Shown here: positions 32,863 to 40,146 of the stretch, piece by piece | How positions within the stretch are numbered: position 1 is the first letter of the stretch | Layout: each line of letters opens with the position of its first letter | From: Effrenium voratum | Taxonomy: Eukaryota > Sar > Dinophyceae > Suessiales > Symbiodiniaceae | DNA: 64,000 bases | Reading direction: 5' to 3' | Assembly (NCBI GenBank): GCA_963377175.1 | Contig: CAUJNA010001035.1 | Coordinates: 476,177-540,176 of the forward strand | The notes under the pieces: generated by a model | Databases searched by the model: none | Seen by the model: only the letters and a program-made list of their open reading frames with translations | Told to the model about the DNA's origin: nothing | Position numbers and translations under genes: made by a program

Positions 32863-33642
32863 ATGATTGGACGACAACTATTATTAGGTGCTATTGAAGG
32901 CAGGACACCCACACAAATAATGGCAGGCGTAGCAAGTGATAAAGCATATACGGCAGGTAAGGATTTAATAGAAGATGTATTTTTTAATCATAAAAAGAAA
33001 TTGGAAGACAAAATAGGAGGTTTCAATAAACATTTTGATAAGCACATAATGAAACATAAAACACGATATGCTGAAGAAATCAATGTTCAAAATAAAAATA
33101 AAATTGATGATGTTAAAGGTTTAGACGCCGCGTATTCAAATATAAATGGAATAACAAGAATAGGCAACACTTTATATATTGGTGGCACTGGTGCTAAAAC
33201 AGGACTAGACCACAAAGTCAATGATGTCATTGCAGATTTGTTTTTTATTCCTACTCATAATGTTCAATTAAGCGAAAGATATAAAGACGCAATGGAAGAA
33301 TTAAGTAAAAATCCAGATGTTAATAGACTGGTCGGCCATTCCCTCGGCTCATCCGTTGTTCAAGAAATTAACAATAGACACGGAAACAAATATGCTACTA
33401 GTGTTTATTCATCACCTTTTGTATCAGGAAGTAATCAACAGAAAAACCCGCGATACTTACGATTTAGAAATCGCGGAGATCCTATAGCAATGTTTGATGA
33501 CGCAGCAATAACTGGAGAAATAGAAAGCAACAACTTATTAGATAAACACAGTTTCAATAATTGGGAAGGAAATGGACTCACAAGTATAAATCCTACTACT
33601 GATATTTCTAATGGGTTCAACCCGAATGATAATTCGGGTTAA
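32863..33642 (+). CDS. Lipase-like alpha/beta hydrolase
   Basis: A 259-residue protein. The nucleophile elbow GHSLGS gives S160 as the probable catalytic serine, preceded by the strand VNRLV. D206 (NRGDPIAMFD) and H229 (LLDKHSFNNW) are at the right places for the acid and histidine of a class-3-type lipase triad. GNTLYIGGTG at 101-110 resembles the lid-side strand of that family. The N-terminal 80 residues are a charged helical region without obvious function. Lipases of this kind occur in some Polinton-like and giant viruses and may act on host membranes at entry or release; that role is inferred. The stop codon lies within a GC-rich hairpin. Confidence 0.75.
   Translation: MIGRQLLLGAIEGRTPTQIMAGVASDKAYTAGKDLIEDVFFNHKKKLEDKIGGFNKHFDKHIMKHKTRYAEEINVQNKNKIDDVKGLDAAYSNINGITRIGNTLYIGGTGAKTGLDHKVNDVIADLFFIPTHNVQLSERYKDAMEELSKNPDVNRLVGHSLGSSVVQEINNRHGNKYATSVYSSPFVSGSNQQKNPRYLRFRNRGDPIAMFDDAAITGEIESNNLLDKHSFNNWEGNGLTSINPTTDISNGFNPNDNSG
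33619..33640 (+). terminator. 3' hairpin of the lipase-like gene
   Basis: AACCCGAAT (33619-33627) pairs with ATTCGGGTT (33632-33640) around a GATA tetraloop; the stop codon starts at the last base. It is the only GC-containing stem in the series, so it is hard to attribute to AT composition. Confidence 0.7.
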
Positions 33643-33705
33643 ATGCTTCGCGTTTCAATCCTAATTCAACACCAGAACAATAAAATATCAATAATATTAA
33701 TAATA

Positions 33706-33927
33706 ATGTTTAGAAATAAAGACAAACAAAACAAAATTCCATTAGAGAAGAAACTGACAAAAGAACCGTCAAAATACGATAAACAATATAAGAATTTAGA
33801 TTATGATACTATAAAAGATATAGTTGATACAACAAACAATTATTTAATAAATACTATAAAAAATACAACTTCAAATAATTCTACTACAATTCTTCCACAT
33901 AAGAAAAATATAAAAATAAAAAAATAA
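33706..33927 (+). CDS. Small basic protein, 73 residues
   Basis: Not recognised. The frame opens at 33643, but the ATG at 33706 follows an A/T-rich leader like those of neighbouring genes and is preferred. The protein is Lys/Asn-rich with a Lys-rich tail and no cysteines or membrane segment. It lies directly before the major capsid gene and may be a small DNA-binding virion protein; this is only an inference from position and charge. Confidence 0.55.
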   Translation: MFRNKDKQNKIPLEKKLTKEPSKYDKQYKNLDYDTIKDIVDTTNNYLINTIKNTTSNNSTTILPHKKNIKIKK

Positions 33928-33952
33928 AATCTAAGTTTATCATATATAAGTA

Positions 33953-35528
33953 ATGGATAATATAATCGCCGAATCAGAAACTACAATGATTAATTCGCTA
34001 AATTTTGGACTTCCAGAAACAGCACAATACATCACAGACAGAAGACACGTTAATTATTTTCCATCAGGTAGCAATGTCTATAATCCAAATGCAGGAAACA
34101 AGAATATTAGATTTCATATATCAGGAGAAGACAACACATATATTGATTTATCAAGTATTCGTTTATTTGCAAAACACTGACGGAACACGAAGTCATTTTT
34201 TACGACCGTTAGGTAATTTATCATCCTTCTTCAGTCGGTATAGATGCACAGTAGGCGGACAACAGGTTCAGGATATTATTGAATACAATAGGCACTGTGA
34301 ATTGTATAATTCTTTTAAAAGTCAAGATGCTAGAGATATGGACGATTTAGAAAGTAGCGCTAACCCTCGTTGGGATGATGACTGGCGACACACATATGCT
34401 ACTGGACTGGCAGAAATGTTAGATGTCAATACAAGAACTGATCCTACAGCAGACCCCGAGGCAGTTACAATTTCAACTACAAAAGACCATAACAATTGGG
34501 GCGATTTAACAGCACGATATACTCGCCATTCAGTAGCAGGAATTCCCGGCGCTAATGGTTATATGCGATTAGGACATAAACCAGTATGCGGACTGTTAGA
34601 AAGCAATTATTATTTACCTCTTCGTTATGCTCCACTTGAATTGGAATTTACAATTGTATCAGATGAACATATACCAGTCATTACACCTTTCACCGTGACT
34701 GATGCCAACACTCAAAATGATGCCAAAGGTTATTATTTCACAACAGGAGACACCAGCACCTCGTGGGAATTAAATAATGTAATCCTACGAGCAGAGGTAA
34801 TACAATTGGACAACACGGTCAACAATAATATAGTGAAACATTTGTTAGAGGGTCAAAGTTTGAAATTAGTTTTTCCAATGTATCACACTATGACGCAATC
34901 TTTCAACTCGGCAGGAACTGAAATTAATATGAACATTGTTAAATCCGCTTCTAAATTAAATGGTTGTTTCATTACATTGTATCGTGCGCCAAGGGCAGGT
35001 GCGGATGCTGATAATAATAATTACTACAGACATGATAATTATATTTATAAGAGATGGAACTAATTTTACAATCCTATGATTAATTCTCGTATTTTTGATG
35101 GTGCTGACCCTGATGGTGCTGGGCGCGAGCGTTTCCAAGGTAAAGGTTTTCAAGATAAAGATTTAAATTTAACGTGGCAATTACAAATTAATAATAAGAA
35201 ATATCCAGAGTTTGAATGTCAATCAGTGGCAGAAACTGCATATTATTTAAGACGAACATTACACTATTTGAACCCTGACCAAGATGCCTTTAGCATTTCC
35301 TACAAACGCTACAGAGAAGACAAGTTCGTTATTGGGATTTCATTCGAGAAAATGGCAGACACTAATTTTACTGGACAGAATACTAAAATGGGAGGTTTAC
35401 TCGTTTTTAAATTGAAAGGAAGTAACAGAGCACTGACAACTGATGAAGATGTGCGAGAATTATTTGTGCATATGATTTCGGAGTCTGTTCTGGAATTACG
35501 CGAATCCGGAAGTCTGCTCTATGATTAA
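33953..35528 (+). pseudogene. Major capsid protein, frameshift and stop
   Basis: One gene of about 525 codons seen as three pieces. Piece one starts at the ATG at 33953 and shifts frame at an A4 run (34171-34174, one A too many). Piece two runs to an in-frame TAA at 35061-35063. Piece three continues in the same frame to 35528. Evidence for one gene: the frame is uninterrupted on both sides of the TAA, the total length suits a double-jelly-roll capsid protein, and the order of motifs fits (RYRCTVGGQQVQDI and PVCGLLESNYYLPLRYAPLELE in the middle, then a YPEFECQS... segment and TGQNTKMGGLLVFKLKG at the end). This C-terminal pattern is, to my knowledge, typical of capsid proteins of this element family. 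It would form the hexons. As it stands the product would be truncated at 75 codons. Assignment is by pattern and gene position, not by search. Confidence 0.72.
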
Positions 35529-35553
35529 AATTAAAATCTATGATAAATATATA

Positions 35554-35871
35554 ATGTATAAATTTCATAAAAGAAATAATAAGAAAAATAAAGGTAAGAT
35601 ATTCTTACAATCCTCGCAAATTAAATATAGTCCATTTGATTTAAAAGATAATGAATATCTAAAACACCTACACGAACAAATGAAATTAAGAAATTCACAA
35701 GAAGCATCAGTAGCATTTAGAAAACACATTCAAGAAGGACACGCCAGAGCAAATTATCAAAATGAATTAGACAGATTAACAATGGAACTACACCGCCCAA
35801 ATCTACCACATTCGACAAAGGAGCATTTAGAAAAACGAATTAAGGAGCTGGAAAAATTAACATTTACTTAA
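35554..35871 (+). CDS. Helical protein, 105 residues
   Basis: Not recognised. The frame opens at 35521, overlapping the end of the capsid gene by eight bases, but the ATG at 35554 after an A/T leader is a likelier start. The C-terminal half is a continuous amphipathic helix (NELDRLTMELHR, KEHLEKRIKELEKL), a probable coiled coil. It lies directly after the major capsid gene, so a small virion or scaffolding protein is plausible. A 14-bp hairpin follows the stop. Confidence 0.6.
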   Translation: MYKFHKRNNKKNKGKIFLQSSQIKYSPFDLKDNEYLKHLHEQMKLRNSQEASVAFRKHIQEGHARANYQNELDRLTMELHRPNLPHSTKEHLEKRIKELEKLTFT

Positions 35872-35873
35872 AA

Positions 35874-35916
35874 TTTATTATAATAATATTAATAATCTAA
35901 CTATTATTATAATAAA
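35874..35916 (+). terminator. Hairpin between 35871 and 35918
   Basis: TTTATTATAATAAT (35874-35887) pairs exactly with ATTATTATAATAAA (35903-35916), a 14-bp stem that fills the whole gap between a stop codon and the next start codon. Confidence 0.65.
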
Positions 35917-35917
35917 T

Positions 35918-36898
35918 ATGGCAACTACAGCAAGTTTAGAATTAATAAACCCATATGCAAAATTTGGACTGAAGAGACGCCCCACTTATGAAGAAATTGT
36001 AGGTCTAATTGGCGAAAATGATTTAATAACAGGAAAACTACCTAACCGAGATGCTACATTCTTCAAAGCAAGTCCTCAAGGAAGTTTTTTTGATGGAAGC
36101 GACCACTTAGAATTATTGAAAGACCAACAGATGAGAATATTAGACAGGCAGATGAGAGAGATAATGATGAAACAGGAAGCGCGCAGAAACGGGCACACTT
36201 ATGCAGTGCATAGGATGAATGCTGACACACCATTAACCAGAAACGCAGAAGCAATAGAAGATGAATATGACTTTTCCACACCACAACAAACGGCAAGACA
36301 ACACGAGGCAATGGTAGATACAAGGCTACAAGAACTAACCACGGCAACAAAAGAAAGAGTAAATGAAGTGAGCCAAGCAATGGCATCAAATTTAAGAGAT
36401 ATGGGCGGAACAATTTTTCAAAGAATGTTAGGCAATAGACAATCAGCGCCATCAGCAACAACAAGAACAGTACCAGATAATCTCCCAGTATTAGAATACG
36501 AAGGTTCGCCAATTTCAGGCGGAGATGATGCCCAAGTAGAATATCAAGCAACAGGAGCGTCAAGTTCAACAGCCCAACAACCACAACCATTGCCAATGAC
36601 ACCATTATTTAAAACAACAATAGATAATACTATTAGTCCTGTTTACTGGAAAGAAAACCCTAATTTAACAGTAAATGATATTAAATTTCAATTCTATTTA
36701 AGAGGAATTCAAGTGCCAGAAGAAAGCGAAATACAAGAAGAATTGAAACACAAAGGCAGAGGCAAGGCGAGAACATACAAAGAATATTTAACAGATATGA
36801 TTTTAGACACTATTGATAATGGCGGGTGGATAGTAAATTTAGGCAAAGGTAGAATAGAAGAACTCAGAACAAGTTTTAAGGGCAAAGGTAAGAAATAA
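35918..36898 (+). CDS. Probable virion protein, 326 residues
   Basis: Not recognised. It starts MATTASLELINPYAKFGLKR. A conserved-looking N-terminal domain (PTYEEIVGLIGENDLI) is followed by a long helical region rich in Gln/Arg/Met (about 65-175), a Ser/Pro/Gln linker (about 185-225), then a compact C-terminal domain (SPVYWKENPNLTVNDIKFQF... EYLTDMILDTIDNGGWIV) and a Lys/Gly-rich tail. The layout of helical middle plus flexible linker, and its place among capsid genes, suggest an internal or assembly protein. Nothing suggests an enzyme. Confidence 0.7.
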   Translation: MATTASLELINPYAKFGLKRRPTYEEIVGLIGENDLITGKLPNRDATFFKASPQGSFFDGSDHLELLKDQQMRILDRQMREIMMKQEARRNGHTYAVHRMNADTPLTRNAEAIEDEYDFSTPQQTARQHEAMVDTRLQELTTATKERVNEVSQAMASNLRDMGGTIFQRMLGNRQSAPSATTRTVPDNLPVLEYEGSPISGGDDAQVEYQATGASSSTAQQPQPLPMTPLFKTTIDNTISPVYWKENPNLTVNDIKFQFYLRGIQVPEESEIQEELKHKGRGKARTYKEYLTDMILDTIDNGGWIVNLGKGRIEELRTSFKGKGKK

Positions 36899-36920
36899 TA
36901 TATAAATAATAATAATAATA

Positions 36921-37733
36921 ATGATAATATTAACTAAAAATATACTGAAAAGAAAGAAGCAGAAATTCAATGATAAATATGATGACGACAGTTTTACAAT
37001 ACATAACCTAACAAAACCAAACACACCAACAACAATACAACCACCGAAACTGATGAAAAAGGGCATACCGAGAGAATTTGTTGACATTGCAACCAACACA
37101 GATACTATTGCTACAGCAACCAGAGAGACGCAAGAAAAGTTATACAATGATGCAAATCAGCAATTAAATATGACATTTGAAGCGTTTAAGGTAAAGGAAA
37201 CCCAAGACAATATGTTTCAAATAATGCTTAAAAACTTTTGGCACAACACATACAAAAGAAATGAGCCAACAAGAACACAGGCAACACAAACATTGAAAAA
37301 CCAACGCGATGCAATGGTGTCAGCCTTTACTAAAATGCTCGACAACAACAAACCGCCAGAACCACCGCCAAAGAAACCACCAGATGAGGATGACAGCGAT
37401 GAAGAAGAAAAGAAGTTCAAACTGACAAAAATGATAGAAATAATGCTACACAACGGCGCTACAGTAGCAGATATCATATTAAACTTATCACACAGTGCAA
37501 TTGCAACAACTATAAATATCGCAGATTTAGTTAATCAGATAACAGCAGGAAATGCACAAGGTAGCAGTAGCAATTCATCAAATGAAGCTATTAGTGTTCA
37601 TAGTTCTCCACCTATTACTGTCCATAGTTCTTCATCAGAAAGTCCAACAGAAATACCAGCACCAACTGAAGACGAAGATTCAGAAGAAGAAGAAAACCAA
37701 CATTTCAATTTTGAAAAATTAAAATCTAAATAA
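36921..37733 (+). CDS. Probable virion protein, 270 residues
   Basis: Not recognised. A basic N-terminus (KNILKRKKQKFNDK) is followed by a helical region, a proline-rich acidic hinge (PPEPPPKKPPDEDDSDEEEKK), a short Ala/Ile-rich helix pair (about 170-210) and a Ser/Glu-rich acidic tail. Its mix of disordered acidic stretches and short hydrophobic helices suggests a structural or membrane-near protein. It lies 22 bases after the previous gene, in the same direction. Confidence 0.65.
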   Translation: MIILTKNILKRKKQKFNDKYDDDSFTIHNLTKPNTPTTIQPPKLMKKGIPREFVDIATNTDTIATATRETQEKLYNDANQQLNMTFEAFKVKETQDNMFQIMLKNFWHNTYKRNEPTRTQATQTLKNQRDAMVSAFTKMLDNNKPPEPPPKKPPDEDDSDEEEKKFKLTKMIEIMLHNGATVADIILNLSHSAIATTINIADLVNQITAGNAQGSSSNSSNEAISVHSSPPITVHSSSSESPTEIPAPTEDEDSEEEENQHFNFEKLKSK

Positions 37734-37744
37734 TATTATATATA

Positions 37745-37951
37745 ATGGGTATTGGTCAAAGTAAAAATGATGCAAATAACAGTATGGAAGACATTAAGAC
37801 TTTAAGAGTAGATGAAAAAACAAGAGCAGATACTTTAATAATAAAATCTATTCAAGAATGTGTGGCACGAATTGAGAAATTAGAAAAAGAAAAATCTGAC
37901 AAATTAATATATAAATTACCTGTTCAATTATGTAATTATTCATTATTTTAA
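37745..37951 (+). CDS. Small protein with N-myristoylation signal
   Basis: A 68-residue protein starting MGIGQSKN, which fits the N-myristoylation consensus (Gly2, Ser6, basic residue near position 7). The rest is one charged helix (ARIEKLEKEKSDKLIYKL) and a short tail. If acylated it would sit on a membrane; myristoylated virion proteins are common in membrane-containing DNA viruses. It lies 11 bases after the previous gene and converges with a small Cys-rich gene across a shared hairpin. The consensus is short and could be chance. Confidence 0.6.
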   Translation: MGIGQSKNDANNSMEDIKTLRVDEKTRADTLIIKSIQECVARIEKLEKEKSDKLIYKLPVQLCNYSLF

Positions 37952-37954
37952 ATT

Positions 37955-37982
37955 AATAATATTAAAACAAATTAATATTATT
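37955..37982. terminator. Hairpin between convergent genes
   Basis: AATAATATT (37955-37963) pairs with AATATTATT (37974-37982), a 9-bp stem with a 10-nt loop. It lies between the stop of the plus-strand gene at 37951 and overlaps the end of the minus-strand gene at 37978, so it could serve both. Confidence 0.5.
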
Positions 37983-38194
37983 GATTACTATCATAATCTG
38001 TCATTTCACTATCGGGTAATTTCGTTGAGGCATTGCTACATCTATCATCTATTAAATCTTCTTCATCATAATAATTCCTCGTCTGTTGCCCTTCTTTTCA
38101 ATACCTTATAAAGTTTATGTATCCAAGAATTAGTATGAAAATTATAATTACCTCTACGATAAAATCCACCACATCTACATTGTTTTATAACCAT
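37978..38194 (-). pseudogene. Small Cys-rich protein, frameshifted
   Basis: From the ATG at 38194 a 42-codon frame (MVIKQCRCGGFYRRGNYNFH...) ends prematurely. Dropping one A from an A4 run (plus-strand T4 at 38095-38098) continues it into an acidic tail (NYYDEEDLIDD...) to a stop at 37978, about 71 residues. The CRCGGFYRRGN start resembles a minimal metal-binding knuckle. The joined frame fills the gap between the neighbouring genes neatly, which is why I treat it as one broken gene. Function unknown. Confidence 0.5.
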
Positions 38195-38224
38195 ATTATT
38201 ATATTATATTAAATTAGAATATCT

Positions 38225-38989
38225 TTATTCATCATTTGTAATTTGAAATGCCTGTTCAAATCTGATATGAAACATTTTGTTAATGTCTTTAGCATTCATA
38301 TTCACGTAGAAGAAACTATAAGGTGCGTCATTAACGGCTTGATGATACATATCTAATAATTGCTGTTTATCAACAATGGCGCTATTTTCTTCAATAAAAC
38401 TCATTAATTCACTGGCATTTTTCAACCTAAAAATATATAATGAACTGGCATTTAAACGAATGATAGGCGCCAACACATTATATTTCTGTGTTGAACAAAT
38501 TACGCTTACTGCATCGTGCCTACCTCTTGTAAATAATCCATGTAATAATTTACTATATCTAACAAATTTAGGATCGTCGGCATGATCGTCTATAACGATT
38601 AATATTGAGTGCAGTTTCTTTATCTTTTTAGATTTCATATAGTTAATAATTTTCTTCTGTCTTTCGATTACATTTTCTAAATCACTTGGATTATAATTAT
38701 CAAAATAAATTTGTTCTTTTTCATCATCTACATGTAGTTCATCCCTAATATATTTCTTTACTTCTGTAAAAGTTGGGTCATTATGAACGCTGGGGGAAAA
38801 TATAAATATTCTTGCAAATGAATTTCTATAAACATTTAAGATAAGGTTCTGAACCAAGACCGTTTTGCCGCCTGTCGAACTCGCAACTATAATACTTCTA
38901 AATGGTAATTTTGGCACGTGCTCATATTTAGATTGTTTGAATTCATATTCAGTTATGTTTATTGGTTTTATTATTGGGACATCTGTCAT
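38225..38989 (-). CDS. FtsK/A32-type genome-packaging ATPase
   Basis: A 254-residue protein. Walker A is ASSTGGKT (36-43), with Gly in place of one of the usual Ser/Gly positions; Walker B is SILIVIDD (128-135), followed by HADD. GRHDAVSVICSTQKY (156-170) matches the conserved sensor region of the A32-like family (usually 'H..ls.i...Q'), and FRLKNASEL follows, where the family has its arginine. This family pumps viral DNA into preformed capsids and is a hallmark of Polintons, virophages and large nucleocytoplasmic viruses. Its minus orientation interrupts the plus-strand structural genes. The frame is intact. Confidence 0.88.
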   Translation of the reverse strand: MTDVPIIKPINITEYEFKQSKYEHVPKLPFRSIIVASSTGGKTVLVQNLILNVYRNSFARIFIFSPSVHNDPTFTEVKKYIRDELHVDDEKEQIYFDNYNPSDLENVIERQKKIINYMKSKKIKKLHSILIVIDDHADDPKFVRYSKLLHGLFTRGRHDAVSVICSTQKYNVLAPIIRLNASSLYIFRLKNASELMSFIEENSAIVDKQQLLDMYHQAVNDAPYSFFYVNMNAKDINKMFHIRFEQAFQITNDE

Positions 38990-38997
38990 AGTTGATA

Positions 38998-39008
38998 TTA
39001 AAGAAATA
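38998..39008 (+). promoter_or_regulatory. TTAAAGAAATA motif before a very small ORF
   Basis: Plus-strand copy of the shared motif, 42 bases before an ATG at 39051. It could also be chance in AT-rich DNA. Confidence 0.3.
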
Positions 39009-39050
39009 TAGAAAATTATATTTAAAAATTAACTTGTAATTAATATTAAA

Positions 39051-39134
39051 TGGAACATCATTTTTATGATATGCTGGTGGCGAATATCATAAAATGGAAC
39101 AGGTTTTCCATTGCTTCAATCAATAAGCATTGAA
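39051..39134 (+). other. Very small ORF, 27 residues, uncertain
   Basis: ATG-initiated frame (MEHHFYDMLVANIIKW...). Its only support is the upstream TTAAAGAAATA motif and the A/T leader. It may be a remnant of a longer gene, or nothing. The following stretch to 39203 shows no other frame. Confidence 0.2.
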
Positions 39135-39203
39135 GATAATTAGTTTGAAGAATTGCAATGAAAACTCCAAGTGCTGTGCCCCATCAATATTCTATTATGC
39201 ATG

Positions 39204-39242
39204 AAATAATAAGATTAATTAGAATAATTTATCTTATTATTT
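39204..39242. terminator. Hairpin before the gene at 39246
   Basis: AAATAATAAGAT (39204-39215) pairs with ATCTTATTATTT (39231-39242), a perfect 12-bp stem ending three bases before the next ATG. It may mark the 3' end of an upstream transcript. Confidence 0.5.
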
Positions 39243-39245
39243 AAT

Positions 39246-39452
39246 ATGCAAAGGAGTTATACAGATTATATTGATATAATAGATGAAGTAGAAAATATAG
39301 AACAAGTAATAATAACTGACAATAAATGTAAGAAAGTATGCTATTTTGTTTTAGAAATAATTAAGTTAGGAATTCAATATATCAAAAATAAAAATGTAAA
39401 TATTAATATAAATGCCTCCAAAGAAGAAGCAAGAGAAACAAAAAGAGATTGA
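39246..39452 (+). CDS. Unknown small protein, 68 residues
   Basis: Not recognised. An acidic N-terminal half (DYIDIIDEVENIEQVI) is followed by a hydrophobic Cys-containing helix (KKVCYFVLEIIKLGIQYI) that might be membrane-associated, then a polar tail. Its 3' end overlaps the next gene by 41 bases in another frame. Confidence 0.5.
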   Translation: MQRSYTDYIDIIDEVENIEQVIITDNKCKKVCYFVLEIIKLGIQYIKNKNVNININASKEEARETKRD

Positions 39453-39678
39453 ATGTGTCAAATGCGAAAAATGCGGTCAAACAATTAAACCATTAAATGA
39501 ATTAGAATTAGATAAAGAACATGTTAAAGTTAAATGTTGGCCGTGTTCATGTGGTAGAACCATGCATACAGTACATACAGTAAAAAAGAAAGATGCCGAC
39601 GGGAGCACAGTTGAAGAAAGTTGGGTAGAAAACTTCAAAAGTGGATTTGGTAGGTTATTTACACCTGAGAAAGAATGA
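39412..39678 (+). CDS. Zinc-ribbon protein, 88 residues
   Basis: After a Lys-rich start (MPPKKKQEKQKE) comes a Cys-rich domain: C15-x2-C18-x2-C21 and C42-x2-C45-x-C47, with H52 near by, likely one or two zinc sites. The C-terminus is polar (VEESWVENFKSGFGRLF). It may be a nucleic-acid-binding or late transcription accessory protein, but the pattern is too general for a family call. Confidence 0.65.
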   Translation: MPPKKKQEKQKEIECVKCEKCGQTIKPLNELELDKEHVKVKCWPCSCGRTMHTVHTVKKKDADGSTVEESWVENFKSGFGRLFTPEKE

Positions 39679-39740
39679 TGCAAACATAGTATTTAAAGAG
39701 TAGATTTAACACCACTTCAAACGCATAAATAAATAAATAA

Positions 39741-39760
39741 ATATATAAATATTTATATAT
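39741..39760. other. Perfect 20-bp AT palindrome
   Basis: ATATATAAAT followed by ATTTATATAT, a perfect palindrome without loop, ending four bases before the ATG at 39765. It follows several AAAT repeats. It could be a hairpin between genes or a TATA-type promoter; the sequence does not decide. Confidence 0.45.
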
Positions 39761-39764
39761 AGAA

Positions 39765-40103
39765 ATGTCTGAAGTTGAGAATGATGCTATTGCTGAACTA
39801 TCAAAGAAGATAATGACAGTTAGTAAAAATGTTAAACTGTTGTACGAGATGATAAAAACTATTGACCAGAAACTTGATGCAAAGGCAAACGAACCAAAAA
39901 ATAACAATGAAGAGAAGGAAAAGATTGACAAAATATTTGAAAAGAAAGGGATAGGCAGACCCAGCGGTGATTATGACACGAAGCGTAAAAAATATTGTGA
40001 TATGTTAAATAAGGGACAAATCAAAAGTCCAAAAGAACAAACATTAGAATATTATAAACTAATTAAGGGTGATGATGGTAAATATGTAATTGTTGAAAAT
40101 TAA
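39765..40103 (+). CDS. Unknown DNA-binding-like protein, 112 residues
   Basis: Not recognised. A helical N-terminal half (AIAELSKKIMTVSKNVKLLYEMIKTIDQKL) looks like a coiled coil. The second half begins with GIGRPSGDYDTKRKKYCDML, which has an AT-hook-like GRP core in a basic context. A DNA-binding or regulatory role is possible. The next gene starts 21 bases after the stop. Confidence 0.6.
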   Translation: MSEVENDAIAELSKKIMTVSKNVKLLYEMIKTIDQKLDAKANEPKNNNEEKEKIDKIFEKKGIGRPSGDYDTKRKKYCDMLNKGQIKSPKEQTLEYYKLIKGDDGKYVIVEN

Positions 40104-40107
40104 AATA

Positions 40108-40146
40108 TAAATAATTCTAATAATATGAATTTATTAGAATTATTTA
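40108..40146. other. 16-bp hairpin with the methyltransferase ATG in its loop
   Basis: The arms 40108-40123 and 40131-40146 are exact reverse complements (core AATAATTCTAATAA with TTATTAGAATTATT), and the 7-nt loop contains the methyltransferase start codon (40125-40127). It may end the previous transcript or hide the start codon in mRNA. Confidence 0.55.

Noticed and set aside
35061..35063. TAA as a reassigned sense codon
   Set aside because: Other genes of the element end at TAA in the expected places, so a nonsense change or base error is simpler.
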